Positions 34,637-46,262 of a DNA stretch of 64,000 nucleotides are shown in pieces (the first letter of the stretch is position 1; every line of letters starts with the position of its first letter). This stretch comes from Pohlia nutans. Taxonomy: Eukaryota; Streptophyta; Bryopsida; Bryales; Mniaceae. A program made the translations under genes and the position numbers. The notes under the pieces are model-generated. The model did no database searches. It saw only the letters and a program-made list of their open reading frames with translations, and was not told the origin of the DNA. The stretch is from contig CM040091.1 in NCBI GenBank assembly GCA_022496805.1, forward strand, positions 22,620,336 to 22,684,335, read 5' to 3'.

Positions 34637-35208
34637 CAGTAGGGTCCAACATGGAATGGCGTTTTTGGTTTTGCAGTGGGAAAAAAATCAAGTCTGCCTA
34701 CTTTGGAAGCCTCTAGAGAGCTCAAAAATTGGTATTTTACCTTGAAAATTTTACCATAGGCTTGAAATCAAGTTGTTAGTATGCCTACCAAGTTTCAAAG
34801 CCAAAAGATTCACCAAAAAAAAGTTATTCGAAATCTACCAAGATAGGTAGCTGTAAATTTTTTTTCACTCTTGCCAACTTTGACAGCCTCCCGAGAATTG
34901 AGATTATTTTTCCTTGCTTTGATTTTTTTGTGGTAGAACACAATTTGTGTTAGTCATATATGGTAAAAATCTGAAGTCCAAAATATTAGTGAAAAAAAAG
35001 ATATTCCCAATCTACTAACATGTGTTATTTTGCGGTATGCTTGTAGAAATCAACTCCACTCCAACCAACTTTGACACCCTCCCAATGGCTAAAAAATGGC
35101 CCATTTGCCATGAAATTTTTGTCACAAGATAAGCTACATGTTAATGACTTGTGTGCCAAAATTCAAGCTCTTACACAAAGAATGTAACACCTAATCTACC
35201 AACGTGTA
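34637..35208 (+). repeat. Left terminal inverted repeat of Tc1-like element
   Basis: Pairs with 36831-37409. Matching runs include 'aaaaattggtattttacctt', 'ccataggcttgaaatcaagt' and 'tttgacagcctcccgagaat'. It ends within or just before the transposase stop codon at 35196, so the last codons fall in the poorly matched inner end. Confidence 0.9.
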
Positions 35209-36207
35209 TGTCTTCCACTTGCCTCTATCACTGATTGTAACCTAGCAGGCATGGAATGACATAGTTGAAGGAGCTTTTGACCACTTATTATCTCCCACTC
35301 TCTTGCAATAACTACTCTTAAGTCACTTGTATTTTTAGGGCGTATTGAACCATGTTGAACTGCATCTTTCAAAATCTTCCAAAGATTCTCAATTGGATTG
35401 AGATCAGGAGAGTTTGCGGGCCAATCAAGCTTCTCTAAACGGTGTGCCTGCCTCCATTCTTTACTTAGTTTGCTTCTATGGACAGGGGCACCATCTTCCA
35501 TGAGTAATCCTTGTGGTATTTTCTTCATAAAATGAAGTAACTCCCCATTGTAAACCACTTCAACAAAATCCTTTGCAGAGCGCCGATCCTTAGGCATAAA
35601 AACAAGTCGTGACTTCTGCCCTCCAGAAAAGGCACCCCAAATCATCAATGAAGTCCTCCCACTCTTGAAAGATGGAACTATACAACTTGAAGCAAAGCGC
35701 TCATGCACAGTTCTCCAAACATGAATTTGTCTAGAGTTTTTACCAACTTCAAACGTGGACTCATCCGTCCAAACAACTTGCTCCCACTCTTCTGCACTCC
35801 ATCCACAATACTTTCGAGCAAAAACTAATCGTTGAGATATGTGACGAGGTGTCAAAAAAGGTTTTTTGACTGCAATTCGACTATGAATGCCACTATCATG
35901 TAACGCCTTTCGCATAGTATTTCTACATACTTTAGTAGGAAACATATTAGTAATGTCAGACAACGTGATGCGACGATCAGCTTGTAAAACACGTGTTATA
36001 CCACGATCATCTCTATCACTAAGTTTTTTTTTCATATTTTCTAGAAGATGCTTTACTTTTGTAGGTTTCAAATTCTCGAAAGTTCTTCACCAACCTCTGA
36101 ACTGTCCTAACAGGGACTCCAACAATAGCTGCAATTTCAACACCTTTCTTCCCTCCCTCACTCAAACCCACAATATGTGCACGGATTTCATCCGGAATAG
36201 CCATCAA
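35196..36207 (-). pseudogene. Tc1-like transposase (DD34E), one frameshift
   Basis: Cut-and-paste transposase of the Tc1 type. Part 1, 36207-36019 (62 aa from ATG), holds the first helix-turn-helix (VEIAAIVGVPVRTVQRLV). Part 2, to TAG at 35196, holds a second helix-turn-helix (ITLSDITNMFPTKVCRNTMR) and the catalytic domain: first Asp in VVWTDESTFE, second Asp in LLMEDGAPVHRSK, Glu in SPDLNPIENLWKIL. Second Asp and Glu are 34 residues apart, the classic Tc1 DD34E spacing. The two parts are in different frames, overlapping at a run of nine A (36024-36032 on the plus strand as T); a one-base change there would restore about 336 aa, the normal length. It could be a real inactivating slip, an assembly error, or slippage during expression. 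Confidence 0.93.
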
Positions 36208-36830
36208 TCAGAACTGTAATATGAAAATTCGATCTAAAATCTTAAGAACCCAACCACATGTCCATACAGTCATGCCCCTCTCCCAAATTAACGTTCATGA
36301 GCCTACCACATGTCCATACAGTCATGCCCTCCTCTGAAATCAACATTCATGAGCCTAATGAGGTTATGCAAATTTTCAGTCCCTAACCAGTTACTAGTAT
36401 GTGTCCAGACTCCTCTCTCCTCTACAAAAGCCCTCATGTGCACATCCAGTTGCTCCCACATCACCATACATATGCTCTCCTCTCAAATAAACCCTCTCAA
36501 ACTCAATCTATAACTTCCAATGATTGTCAATTCTCAAAGCAAGCATTGATGTAGGGAACAAAAGCTCCTTCATGCATATGTGGCATTCAAATTCTCAACA
36601 AGTGTATTCATTGGGATATGACAAGTGTGCTTATGTGGTATGCAAATCCTAAGCAAGTATAGTCATTGGGATGTGACAAGTGTGCACAACTAAATTTGGA
36701 TGTTCTTGATTTTTTGAGAAGAATTTTTATTTAGGTGTTGTATCATGTGGACAATTTCATATAGGAAGCTCACTACCCACCCTTTTAAGCATGAACATTC
36801 CAAACACGCTCTTAAATTGCTCTCACAATT

Positions 36831-37409
36831 ACACATGTCGGTAGATTGTGAGTAATTTTTTTGTATAAGCTTTTAGAGCTTGAATTTTGGCACACTAGTC
36901 ATTAACATGTAGCTTATCTTGTGACAAAAATTTCATGGCAAATGGGCCATTTTTTAGCCATTGGGAGGGTGTCAAAGTTGGTTGGAGTGGAGTTGATTTC
37001 TACAAGCATACCGCAAAATAACACATGTTAGTAGATTGGGAATATCTTTTTTTTCACTAATATTTTGGACTTCAGATTTTTACCATATATGACTAACACA
37101 AATTTTGTTCTACCACAAAAAAATCAAAGCAAGGAAAAATAATCTCAATTCTCGGGAGGCTGTCAAAGTTGGCAAGAGTGAAAAAAAATTTACAGCTACC
37201 TATCTTGGTAGATTTCGAATAACTTTTTTTTGGTGAATCTTTTGGCTTTGAAACTTGGTAGGCATACTAACAACTTGATTTCAAGCCTATGGTAAAATTT
37301 TCAAGGTAAAATACCAATTTTTGAGCTCTCTAGAGGCTTCCAAAGTAGGCAGACTTGATTTTTTTCCCACTGCAAAACCAAAAACGCCATTCCATGTTGG
37401 ACCCTACTG
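36831..37409 (-). repeat. Right terminal inverted repeat of Tc1-like element
   Basis: Complement of 34637-35208. Between 36210 and 36830, the DNA between transposase start and the arm holds short direct repeats ('caaatcctaagcaagtatag', 'cattgggat.tgacaagtgtg', twice near 36600 and 36665) and 'ccacatgtccatacagtcat' twice at 36255 and 36305. Confidence 0.9.
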
Positions 37410-37411
37410 TA

Positions 37412-37968
37412 CATGTGTTCAGAATAGCTTGTGTCCATACACCGTAGTACCATAGCTAGGTGGCCACCCCATAAACAAATATTTAATATTTTTGAAGATT
37501 AAGGTTTGCTTCTCAAAAAATGAATTTCTTGGTTTTCGTTTTTAAGCAATAAATGATTAAAAATGGCCCAAATAGCTTAGAAATAGCAAAATACAATTGG
37601 AAATAATTATTCTATTTTCAGTTTTTGGTCCTTCTAAATTTCCGATTTTTTATTATTTTTTATTTTTTGAATTATTTTTTGCCAACCCAGCTATGATACG
37701 ACAGTTACTTGCATGTAGAACATGCCCAATCAATTGTGTACATGATAGCAAATATCCCATGAAATGTGATATTGGAGAGTAATAATAATGAGTTCAGTAA
37801 TAAAAGTTATTAGGAGTCACAAACGTATGTTCCTTTCTTCCCACATTCGTCATCTCAGTGTGTTGTTCAAAGCACTTGTTTGAGTAGATTTTGCAAATAG
37901 GCGCAAGCACATATGCTTATTTAGAGAATCCATGAGATTAGGGATTTTACCCAACACACAAAGGTTAA
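37412..37968. other. AT-rich flank after the Tc1-like element
   Basis: Probably the rest of the piggyBac-like element cut by the Tc1 insertion. No gene is recognised; a T-rich run lies at 37620-37690. Confidence 0.4.
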
Positions 37969-38684
37969 CCCTTAAAGGACGGCCCTATGACCACAGGTTC
38001 AAGCTGGCACTCAGTTTGTTGCCATTTTTGAACTAGAAATGTTTGAAATTTTCCATGTTTATTTTTCAGAGATGAAAATACATGTCTTCTTTACCTCACA
38101 GAAAATCTAGATTTTTTTAAAGGAAACTATTTTTTATGAGAATTTTTGAAAAAAAAGTGAAGAAAAATTCATATCAAATAGAAAATCATTTCAAAAAATC
38201 TGAAAATTTCACCTTGGGTGTACATTATAGTGACAAGCATCATGGTGTGAACTCAAATCCCGTTTCCTTCTATAATTAGAAAAGAGAAGACATCAAAAAT
38301 ACAATCAAAGTTCAAATTCCAATAAAATATTCAATATTGCGAATTTTCCCAAAATTCAAATTGGAGTAGAAACTAGAGTAGGTGACCTTTGTTTTGTTAG
38401 TTGGGCTCAAACTCAAAAAATATCATTTTCAAGGAGAAATTTTAGATTCAATGAAAGGAGCAAAATACATTGAAATAGCAAAATTATGCATCCGTTTTTT
38501 TTTCTTACTTCTCATTCATGTGAAGACAAATACTTGCATGATTGCAAACTCAAGTGGATACTATTCATAACCATCCATGCAAGGTCAACAAGAAAAAAGT
38601 GAATTAGAAATCACTTTCAGTCGTTCTCCGGTTCAGTTTCTGTCCATCCAAAAGCCAGAAATTGGCTCCTTCGGCGTTTAAGGG
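37969..38684. mobile_element. piggyBac-like MITE, TTAA-flanked (716 bp)
   Basis: TTAA at 37965-37968 and 38685-38688. Left end CCCTTAAAGGACGGCCC; right end on the minus strand CCCTTAAACGCCGAAGG. No coding content. Confidence 0.8.
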
Positions 38685-38688
38685 TTAA

Positions 38689-39771
38689 CAACAAGTCGCA
38701 TGTCATGGTTGTGAAAGTTAAAGAATCCAGACAATATTTCAGAGTTACATATGATCGCATTTACAGAGTGACAAAAGATAGTAACTTTTTGGTTGCTGTG
38801 TTTACAGAGCATAATGCGGAAGATACCAGTTCTAAGCTTCACAATGAGGAACTCAAACATCTGAAGGACGACTAAGTCAGCTGACGAAACTGAAAGCTAG
38901 ACATCACAAAGCTATGACCGAAGAAAGAAGTGATAACAGCAAGTTCCGATAGGATTGAAAACAGAAGGTAATGATCTAGCAAGACGAACTTTTGAAACAT
39001 TACCACCGCGATCACACTACGTACTGTGGTAATGGAAAGATTTTAATGGTGCACCCTGGACAAAGGGAGGCTGTAAAATACAATCCTAGAGGACCACCCC
39101 ATTAAGTGCATTCGATTACATGAAGCACCGGACCATGGGGAAATCCTGATTCAAAGCTACACTGATTGGTACACTAACCATTATGATAACTAAACGAAGT
39201 GGGACCAAGAAATCACCTTAGTACTCTGAGTTGCAAACAAGCTTGGCTCAGTAACAACTACTGTACAATACCATTCAAAAAGTGCCTGCGTCAATCTAAT
39301 TACTGAAAACCAATCTCCCAGACTACAAAAAGAAAAAAACCTAATCTGATGTCAGTGAAGGCTCCCCACCTCCATGGTAAATTTGTAGCACAGTGAGCCC
39401 TCCTCCCCCTGCAAAATCATCAAGCATGTTAGCACATAATAATCGTTTATCATCCAATTGTGGTAGCACCCATTTAATCAGAAACAACCAAATGGCGTAA
39501 GGACGACTTACCCTGAACTTGCAGGTAAACGACCAACTTGCTGGCCGTGGCATCAGATGTATAGATGGGCTTGTTTTGATAATCTTCAAACTGCAAGGCT
39601 TTTCATTACAAGTCCTTGCGCTTGGGTTACCGCAGAAATAACCCATGGTTGACTGCACACACCGAAAGCCCAAGAGGCGAACCCACCCACTATATTGCAT
39701 GGTGAAGGCATGCGAAAGAGGATGCTACATGTTCCCACAGCAATGATAAGCGCTACCTTCAAAACTACCGT
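38689..39771. other. 3' region of the ARMC8-like gene
   Basis: No separate gene is called. A minus-strand open frame of 119 codons at 39341-39700 lacks motifs and most likely lies in the 3' untranslated region or an alternative last exon of the armadillo gene that stops at 39772. Confidence 0.45.
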
Positions 39772-42700
39772 TCAGTGCCCTGAAGTTGTGGTGACAGTTG
39801 CGGGCTTAAAATATTCTAAAGCTGTCCTAACGTGACTCTGCATGCAAAAAAAGGAAAAAAAAATAGTTAGAATGATGGATCCTTTTCTCAGAAAATCAAT
39901 TAGATAAAGCGCCAGAAGAAAAACTACAGCACATAAATGAAAATAAAAGAAACCAAAAACCTTACTTTTACATCCAAACATGAATCGTCCTGCATCTTTT
40001 GAAGCTGGGCTTCCACCCCAGCTTCCCGCAGCCTGACCACACGTGAGCTGATACCATCGCCAACAGGATACAAAAGGTTGATAATACACCAGACAGCTAC
40101 AACTCTCAGCTGAGGGTTGCTCATGTCTTGCAGAAAACGAGTAAGCCAGGAAGTGTTATTTGTTGATTGAGAAGACAGGATTGATGTCATAACAGCCTCC
40201 TTGTGCACCTCGCTTCCAGATACCACGTTGTTGATTACATAAAGAGCCTGAGGATTCAACAACAAAATCAGCACCCTGAAGACCATTACTAACAACACCT
40301 GATTAACTAATTTCGACAACACGATCTAGTTCTTACTCAAACCAAATTAACTCTGACAAGACAAACAACAATACCACAAGCCCAAGTACAAATCAACCTC
40401 CTTCTCTCCGTCATCTTCATGGATTTCTAAAAGAGGAATAAACTCTAAGATCGAGAACTTTACACAAGAAGAGCAAGACTGCACGAGATTACACCTGCAA
40501 AGATATGTCGGGACAGGAATTGGTGAGCTGCTCCTCTATAGCCTGGAATAACATGCTTCCATCAGAAAAGATTTGATCAACGGATTCCTGTTCTCCATAC
40601 ACAAGATTCCGCACAAGGGTGATTGCTTGTTCCTGCACTTCCTCTTCAGCGTCTGCAAGCAATAAGTCGAATCATTTCAATTAGAAAAAACTCAAGTAAA
40701 AGACTTCAAGATTACTAGAACAACATTGAAGTGCAACTTAAGAAAATCCGAGTGATATGAAGCCCGACTTACCTCGAATCAGGTCACACAATGTAGGAAC
40801 TGTTAGCTCGGCCATCACTCGACGTTTCACTATGATGTCTGCCATAAAGAGCAAATTCTTCAAGGCCAAAACTGCATTTCGTCTGAGAGTATGATCCATA
40901 GATTGTGCCAGGTTTATGAGCTGGGCAATACCATCAGTTTGCATGACCACCGATTTTTGAGGAGTGAAGTCAAGGACAATATTCCCTACAGCAGTCAAGG
41001 CTTCGGCCTGCATTTGAACAGCAATAGCAAAGAGCTTAAATATTAGTTGCCGCAATATCCTTCTCAAGTACATGCAATCAAAACCAAATAGAGAACTGAA
41101 TATTTTTAAATTGTGGCTAACCAAGTATTGAAGTTAAGTTGCAAGAAATGCCACAAGAAACAACGGGACTTCTTCCTTTTCCAGAAGACCTTGCACAAAC
41201 ATAGCACTACCTGAACGGCTGGAGAAGAGTCATTCATTAATTGCAGCAGAGGTCGAACAAATTGTTCACTTGTCAAGCTAGTGCGCAGGTTCTGTAGCAC
41301 ACCCACAGTCACCAATATTTCAATAAGTTTCAATTGCAACGTCGAAAATTCATCCTTCCCCAAAAAAGGTCAATACCTCATAGTTGAGAGTTAATTTATC
41401 CTCAAGAGCAAACATCGATATACATAGGTACACTACACACATCAGCTTTGAATAGAAAAAAGGTGAAGCACAAACAACCTTAACTGAACGAGAGAGACTC
41501 CTAACACAAGCACATGCAGCCACCTTCACTCCTTCACAAGGATGACGCAAAGCTGCAACGAGGGACCCTTGGACCTGCAAGCAACCATCATCGGTCGAAT
41601 TATGCCAGAGTCCAAAATTATCTACCAAAATAGCTGTCTGGCATCGTTAGCCAAACTCCAGTTCATTGACCATACACACTGAAAAATCACTTTTTGTGCT
41701 CTATGACCAGAAGACTTCCTCTATGAGGTAGCCTCTACATACACAGGGATGGAGGGTATTAAAAACAACCAATCAATGAAAAGGAGTACAGAATTGAAGT
41801 AGATACGCTAACACTGAAAAACCCAAGAAGATGACTAACCAAAGGGCGGAGCAGCAATGGTGCAGCCAAAGCCAACGAGGTGTTTAAACTTTTCCAGTCC
41901 TATCACCACCCAGCCCCACCTTAATTAGTCCTAAACCCTTCGTTACTATCACCTACTCCTGGTTACGGGACTTCCCGGGATATCACCCATCCCAGTACTA
42001 TTCCGGTCCCAAAGGACCTTAGCTTCAGACTTCTGATGGGATTAGCCTTAGTATGACCACATCACTACCCACATAGACATTCTATTCAACTCAAAAGTAA
42101 GTCAAATAGAGATTCCAAGCAGGAGGAACAGAGTGCGCTAGAAGTATATGATAGACCTAGGTCAGTAAAGGTTCCATCAAGAAAAATAATTGAAATGAAC
42201 GCAAACAGTAATATTAGACTGTCTCAAAAAGTTTGACTTCACCATAAAGAGAATCTTCCCTCTTCCTCATGAGGAGGTCTCTCTATGGTCATAGTAATCA
42301 TACAGAAGCCTCTCCATGATACGTATAGACACCTCCATACAATCACTGCGACCATTGGAAGACCTCTTCATGAACCACAGGGAAGATTCTCTTCATGAAG
42401 CTGTCTAAAAGCTCCTGAAACAGTCAAATTTTACTGAAACCCCTGTTCACAATAGAAGCTAGTCAATGAAACCGAATGCAGTTTTACTAAGATTAGCCCA
42501 GCACTTCATGCAGAATTGCAAACCTGCAACTCAAGAAGCTGCCGCCTGCTCTCCTCAAGTTTAGAACAGAGTTCACTAAGACCCCAGAGCACTCCCTCCA
42601 GCTGCTTTGATGGAACTTCCTCTCGAAGCAGGAAATCAGCTAACTTTTCAACTGCATTTTGTTCAGCCGCAGCTTTCTGCAACTCTTCGTTGTTTGCGAC

Positions 42701-45700
42701 CAAATCAGCTAACACACCTGATGCAAATGCTCCATGTTAAAATATTACAAATATTAATCAAATCCTGACGCAACTGCATTGCACAGCTTCAGAAAAATTC
42801 TGTAGGTCAACGAAGGACAACGGAAGTAAGAACAAATACAAAACCTCTACTAAACAATCTCTACAATCGTCGTCTTAGTTCATAAACCCAAAAGTTGATT
42901 TCACAAGTACTTACATAACAATCTTTACCTATATAACAGGAGTCCCTTTTGAAATCTGACGTACATGGGACATAAATATGAAAAGTAACCTATCTTCCAA
43001 GATGCCTTTCAGATACCTTCCCTTTCAAACGTTAACCGAGCTAAAGTTGAGGTAAATTGCATATCTAAGCATTTTCGCCACTCCGATATTTTAAGCAAGG
43101 GACATGTAAGGCATAATATGTATAAATAATAAAAGCCAAAATTATAAACTATTTACTAGGCCTTTATGAATGCAACTATACCTGGAGCATCTTGGCCAAC
43201 TTGACCAGGCTCATCCAGCAGCCGCATCAGGATGTTCAACATGTTGGCTCGAACATCAGCCTCCTGAGCGTACCCAGCAGGACAAGCTTTTCCAATGTTG
43301 GCCAGACACATGCACGCCAGCAGTCGTGTTAAAGGAGACTTATCCGTGATAAGCCTTATGATCGAAGCTAAAGCCTCTCCATTCTCCATCTTGATAACGG
43401 TTTCCGACAGCTGCTTGTTGTTTTTGGTTAACGCTGCTAAGGCATCGAGAGAGGCTTCTCGGATCTTAATAGACCCTGCTAAGAGGCAAACCAGGCTCTG
43501 AAGACCACCAGCATTTGCAAGAGCCAGCTGATGCTCCTTGGTTTCACAACACCTGGCGAGCACACGAGCTGCAACTTCGGATACACTCTCGTTGTCGTGA
43601 TTCAAAAGCTCAAGGAGAAGCTCCATACGATGTCCTTGAAACATGTCGCTCTTGGGTGCCAATGGTGAGTGGAAAATCATCTTCAGCGAGCGAGCACATG
43701 CTTCCACCACCTGGATAGCGCAGAAAAAAAAATTCAACAAAATATATTGACATACATAAGATAGAGGATACTGAAACTGTTAGGGACCTGATCTCGTTGA
43801 CTGGCCCCTGTTACCAACAACAACTCATGTATTCTTGGCCTACAATTAGGAAGCTGGGTGTACATATGACTTGGCTAAAAGTACAGATTCCTGCATGGAA
43901 ATGGAGTTGTCTGTTGGCCCTTCAATAGTGGTCTACAACATCCTACTTTAAATGATTCCATAAGAAATTCATACATTGACTTGACAAAAAAATTGATCTG
44001 AAGAGAGTTTGGTTCTTTTAGTACTCAAAGTGATCTATCCAGTGAGAACTACACTGATCTCCCGATGTAAGCACATTCCTACATATCAGATAAATTGACG
44101 AAAAGAGTGTCCCTCTACCTTACTGTCCTTCCTAACGAATTCATCAGTCCGCACCGTGATAACTTACACAATGCCATAAACCCTAAAAGTACGACCACAT
44201 AAGAACTGCATATGAAATGTAGAGAGTTCAACCGCGTTAACAACAACAGAAACATCATCTGTAGAAGAGCGTTAAAATTTACACTAGAAAAGTTCAGCAA
44301 GTAGCAGTGCTTTTTCACCACTTGCCAATTCATGTCCTTACTCAATAATAGGTCAAACCACAAACCCTAAAATTTGTGTTAATTGAGCACATCATCTGCA
44401 ACCAACAAAACGGAAATCTCCTAAAGCAGTCCTTTGTAAACTCCATGCCTAGGATAGAATTAGGTTAAAAAACACCGACACCACCGAAGTACATGACATG
44501 TAAGAGCGTTGACAACAGTTACTCCGTTTTTCAGCCTTTTCAGAAGGTGCAGAAAACCACAAACCTATCCTAAGAGTTCTGTTCCTGGAGAACTCGGAAT
44601 ACGACTGACCAAAACGATCTCCTTTACAAACACTACTTTAAAAACTCCAAGAAAACGGATCCCTAATATACCAACATCATCACCGAAGGACACGACATGT
44701 AGAGAGTTGATAAAGAGCGTTGAAAACAGTTATCTCCGTTTTTGCAACATTTTCAGAATATGGAGAAAACCACAAACCCTAAAGTTGTGTTCATTGAGCA
44801 CTCAATCTCCGAAATACTTTAGTTTCAAAAAAAACTCCCAAGCAAATGGATCCCTAAGGAGATACCAACGCCATACATTTACCACCGAAGACTATGAAAT
44901 GTAGAGAGTTCAACAGCGACAACAACAGTAGAAACATTATTTGTAGAGAGTCAAAATTTACAGTAGAAAATTTCAGGGCTTTTTCACAACTTGTCGTTTC
45001 ATGTCCTCACTCAAGAATAGGTCAAACCACAAACCCTAAAAGTTGTGTTCATGTAGCACTCTGTAGAACACCATCTGCAACCAACAAAACGGAAATATCC
45101 TAACCACCACAGTGACGAGAATCTCCAAAGTATTTTAGTTTCAAAAACAAAACATGGAACCCTAAAGAGATACCAACGCCATACATTACCACATGTAGGG
45201 AGTTGAAAAAGAGCGTTGACTGCAGTTATCTCCGTTTTTGCAACATTTTCAGAAGATGGAGAAAACCACAAACCCTAGAAGTTGTGTCCATTGAGCAGTC
45301 CATGACGAGAATCTCCAAAGTACTTTAGTTTCCCAAGCACATGGAACCAACGCCATACATTATATGAACATGGACAAGAGTTATTACCTTGGTATCTCCA
45401 TTTTGCAGCATTTTGAGGAGGTGCGGCAAGACGCCGCTGTCGAGAACAGCTCGGACGCCAGCGTCTGTGCCGCAGGCGAAGCTGCCCACGGCGGCAGCTG
45501 ACTGCACCAGCAACGGCACCTCGGTGTCGCTGGCTAGAATCTCCACGACGCGCGGCACCGCCCCGAGCTTGATGTACGACAGCTTCTTGGTCTTGTTGCC
45601 GATGATTTGGTTCTTCACGTCGCGAATCGCCTTGAGCCGCGCCGTGTTGTCCAGCGAGCTCAAGCTCTCCACTAGATCCTCCGGCCTCGCCCATGTCGCG

Positions 45701-45711
45701 GACGCCGGCAT
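39772..45711 (-). CDS. ARMC8: Armadillo repeat-containing protein 8 (GID5/ARMC8-like)
   Basis: Scaffold subunit of the CTLH/GID ubiquitin ligase in eukaryotes, where ARMC8/Gid5 links substrate receptors to the core. Nine exons: 45711-45388, 43710-43182, 42717-42524, 41574-41479, 41291-41211, 41007-40773, 40652-40495, 40247-39966, 39837-39772; all GT-AG and in phase, 654 aa, close to the family length. The start MPASATWARPEDLVESLSS and the helix KAIRDVKNQIIGNKTKKLSY are characteristic of plant ARMC8. Armadillo helices run through the protein, for example LGAVPRVVEILAS (res. ~50), ANAGGLQSLVCLLAGS (exon 2), AVLALKNLLFMADI (exon 6) and NPQLRVVAVWCIINLLYPV (exon 8). Intron 1 is 1.7 kb and repeat-rich; intron 3 carries a 5S rRNA-like sequence. 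Confidence 0.9.
41958..42069 (-). pseudogene. 5S rRNA-derived sequence
   Basis: Read on the minus strand it follows plant 5S rRNA almost throughout: GTGGTCATAC, then AATCCCATCAGAAGTCTGAA, AGCTAAGGTCCTTTGGG (5S has TTAAGCGTGCTTGGG), AGTACTGGGATGGGTGA and TCCCGGGAAGTCC. The internal promoter boxes A and C are recognisable but altered. It lies in intron 3 of the ARMC8-like gene. It is followed by 'taaccaggagtaggtgatag' instead of a T-run, so it is a pseudogene or the head of a 5S-derived SINE. Confidence 0.85.
44150..45310. repeat. Imperfect tandem repeats with telo-box motifs, ARMC8 intron 1
   Basis: 'accacaaaccctaaa' or a close variant recurs at about 44351, 44549, 44768, 45026 and 45264, each within a longer shared block ('gttatctccgtttttgcaac', 'ttgtgttcattgagca', 'aaaacggaaat', 'gataccaacgccatacat'). 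Spacing is roughly 200-260 bp. The plus-strand motif is AAACCCTAA, a telo-box. Confidence 0.8.
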
Positions 45712-46262
45712 TCTATTATTCTTCGTTTTATGAATTTTTATTTATTCTCCCTCACTCCCTGGCAATGACTCTTCTTCTTAAAACCTCTTCTTCTTACATG
45801 CTCTCTTCCATCTCGTGCCCTAAAACGTCAAAAACCTCAAAACTCAGCGATTCTCGCCGCAAAAATCAAATATCAAAAATCAAAAATCAAAAAGCAATAC
45901 CGCGATGGTTGAAGGAAAGGAATGCTGTATTATGGTGTGAATCCGTCAGTGCATCAAAAACTGTAAAAAAGAATATATAAGAGAAAAAAAATTGTGTAGA
46001 AAAGGAAGGAGATGACAGGGGTGATTCTCACACAGTATTGAAGAAATATTTGTCGCAGAGATTCCGTGTAAGAATTCGACCGCTTCACGGGGACCTGGAA
46101 ACTGGCAAACTAGTGTTTGTTGTGCAAGATGGAGAAGAGGCGGAGCTCCGAAGTCGCCAAGTTGGGATGAATATATGAACTACGTTCATCCGTCGAGGGT
46201 CTGTTCATCCGTATTCTGAAAATTCCTCTGTCCTGCAGCTGGCTCATAACGACTTTGATTAA
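45712..46262. other. Upstream region of the ARMC8-like gene
   Basis: Likely promoter and 5' leader on the minus strand. It contains an A-rich run of 'atcaaaa' units at 45865-45895. No gene is seen. Confidence 0.5.

Larger units (their letters stand above)
34637..37409. mobile_element. Tc1-like DNA transposon, 2773 bp, TA-flanked
   Basis: Begins CAGTAGGGTCCAACATGG and ends in the exact complement (CCATGTTGGACCCTACTG), with TA duplicated on both sides (34635-34636, 37410-37411). The terminal inverted repeats are long, about 34637-35208 and 36831-37409, very similar over the outer 540 bp and fading towards the gene. The transposase gene lies on the minus strand. High arm identity suggests recent activity. 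Confidence 0.95.

Noticed and set aside
39341..39700. Minus-strand frame of 119 codons downstream of ARMC8
   Set aside because: No motif; ARMC8 already ends at a normal length at 39772, so this is probably 3' untranslated.
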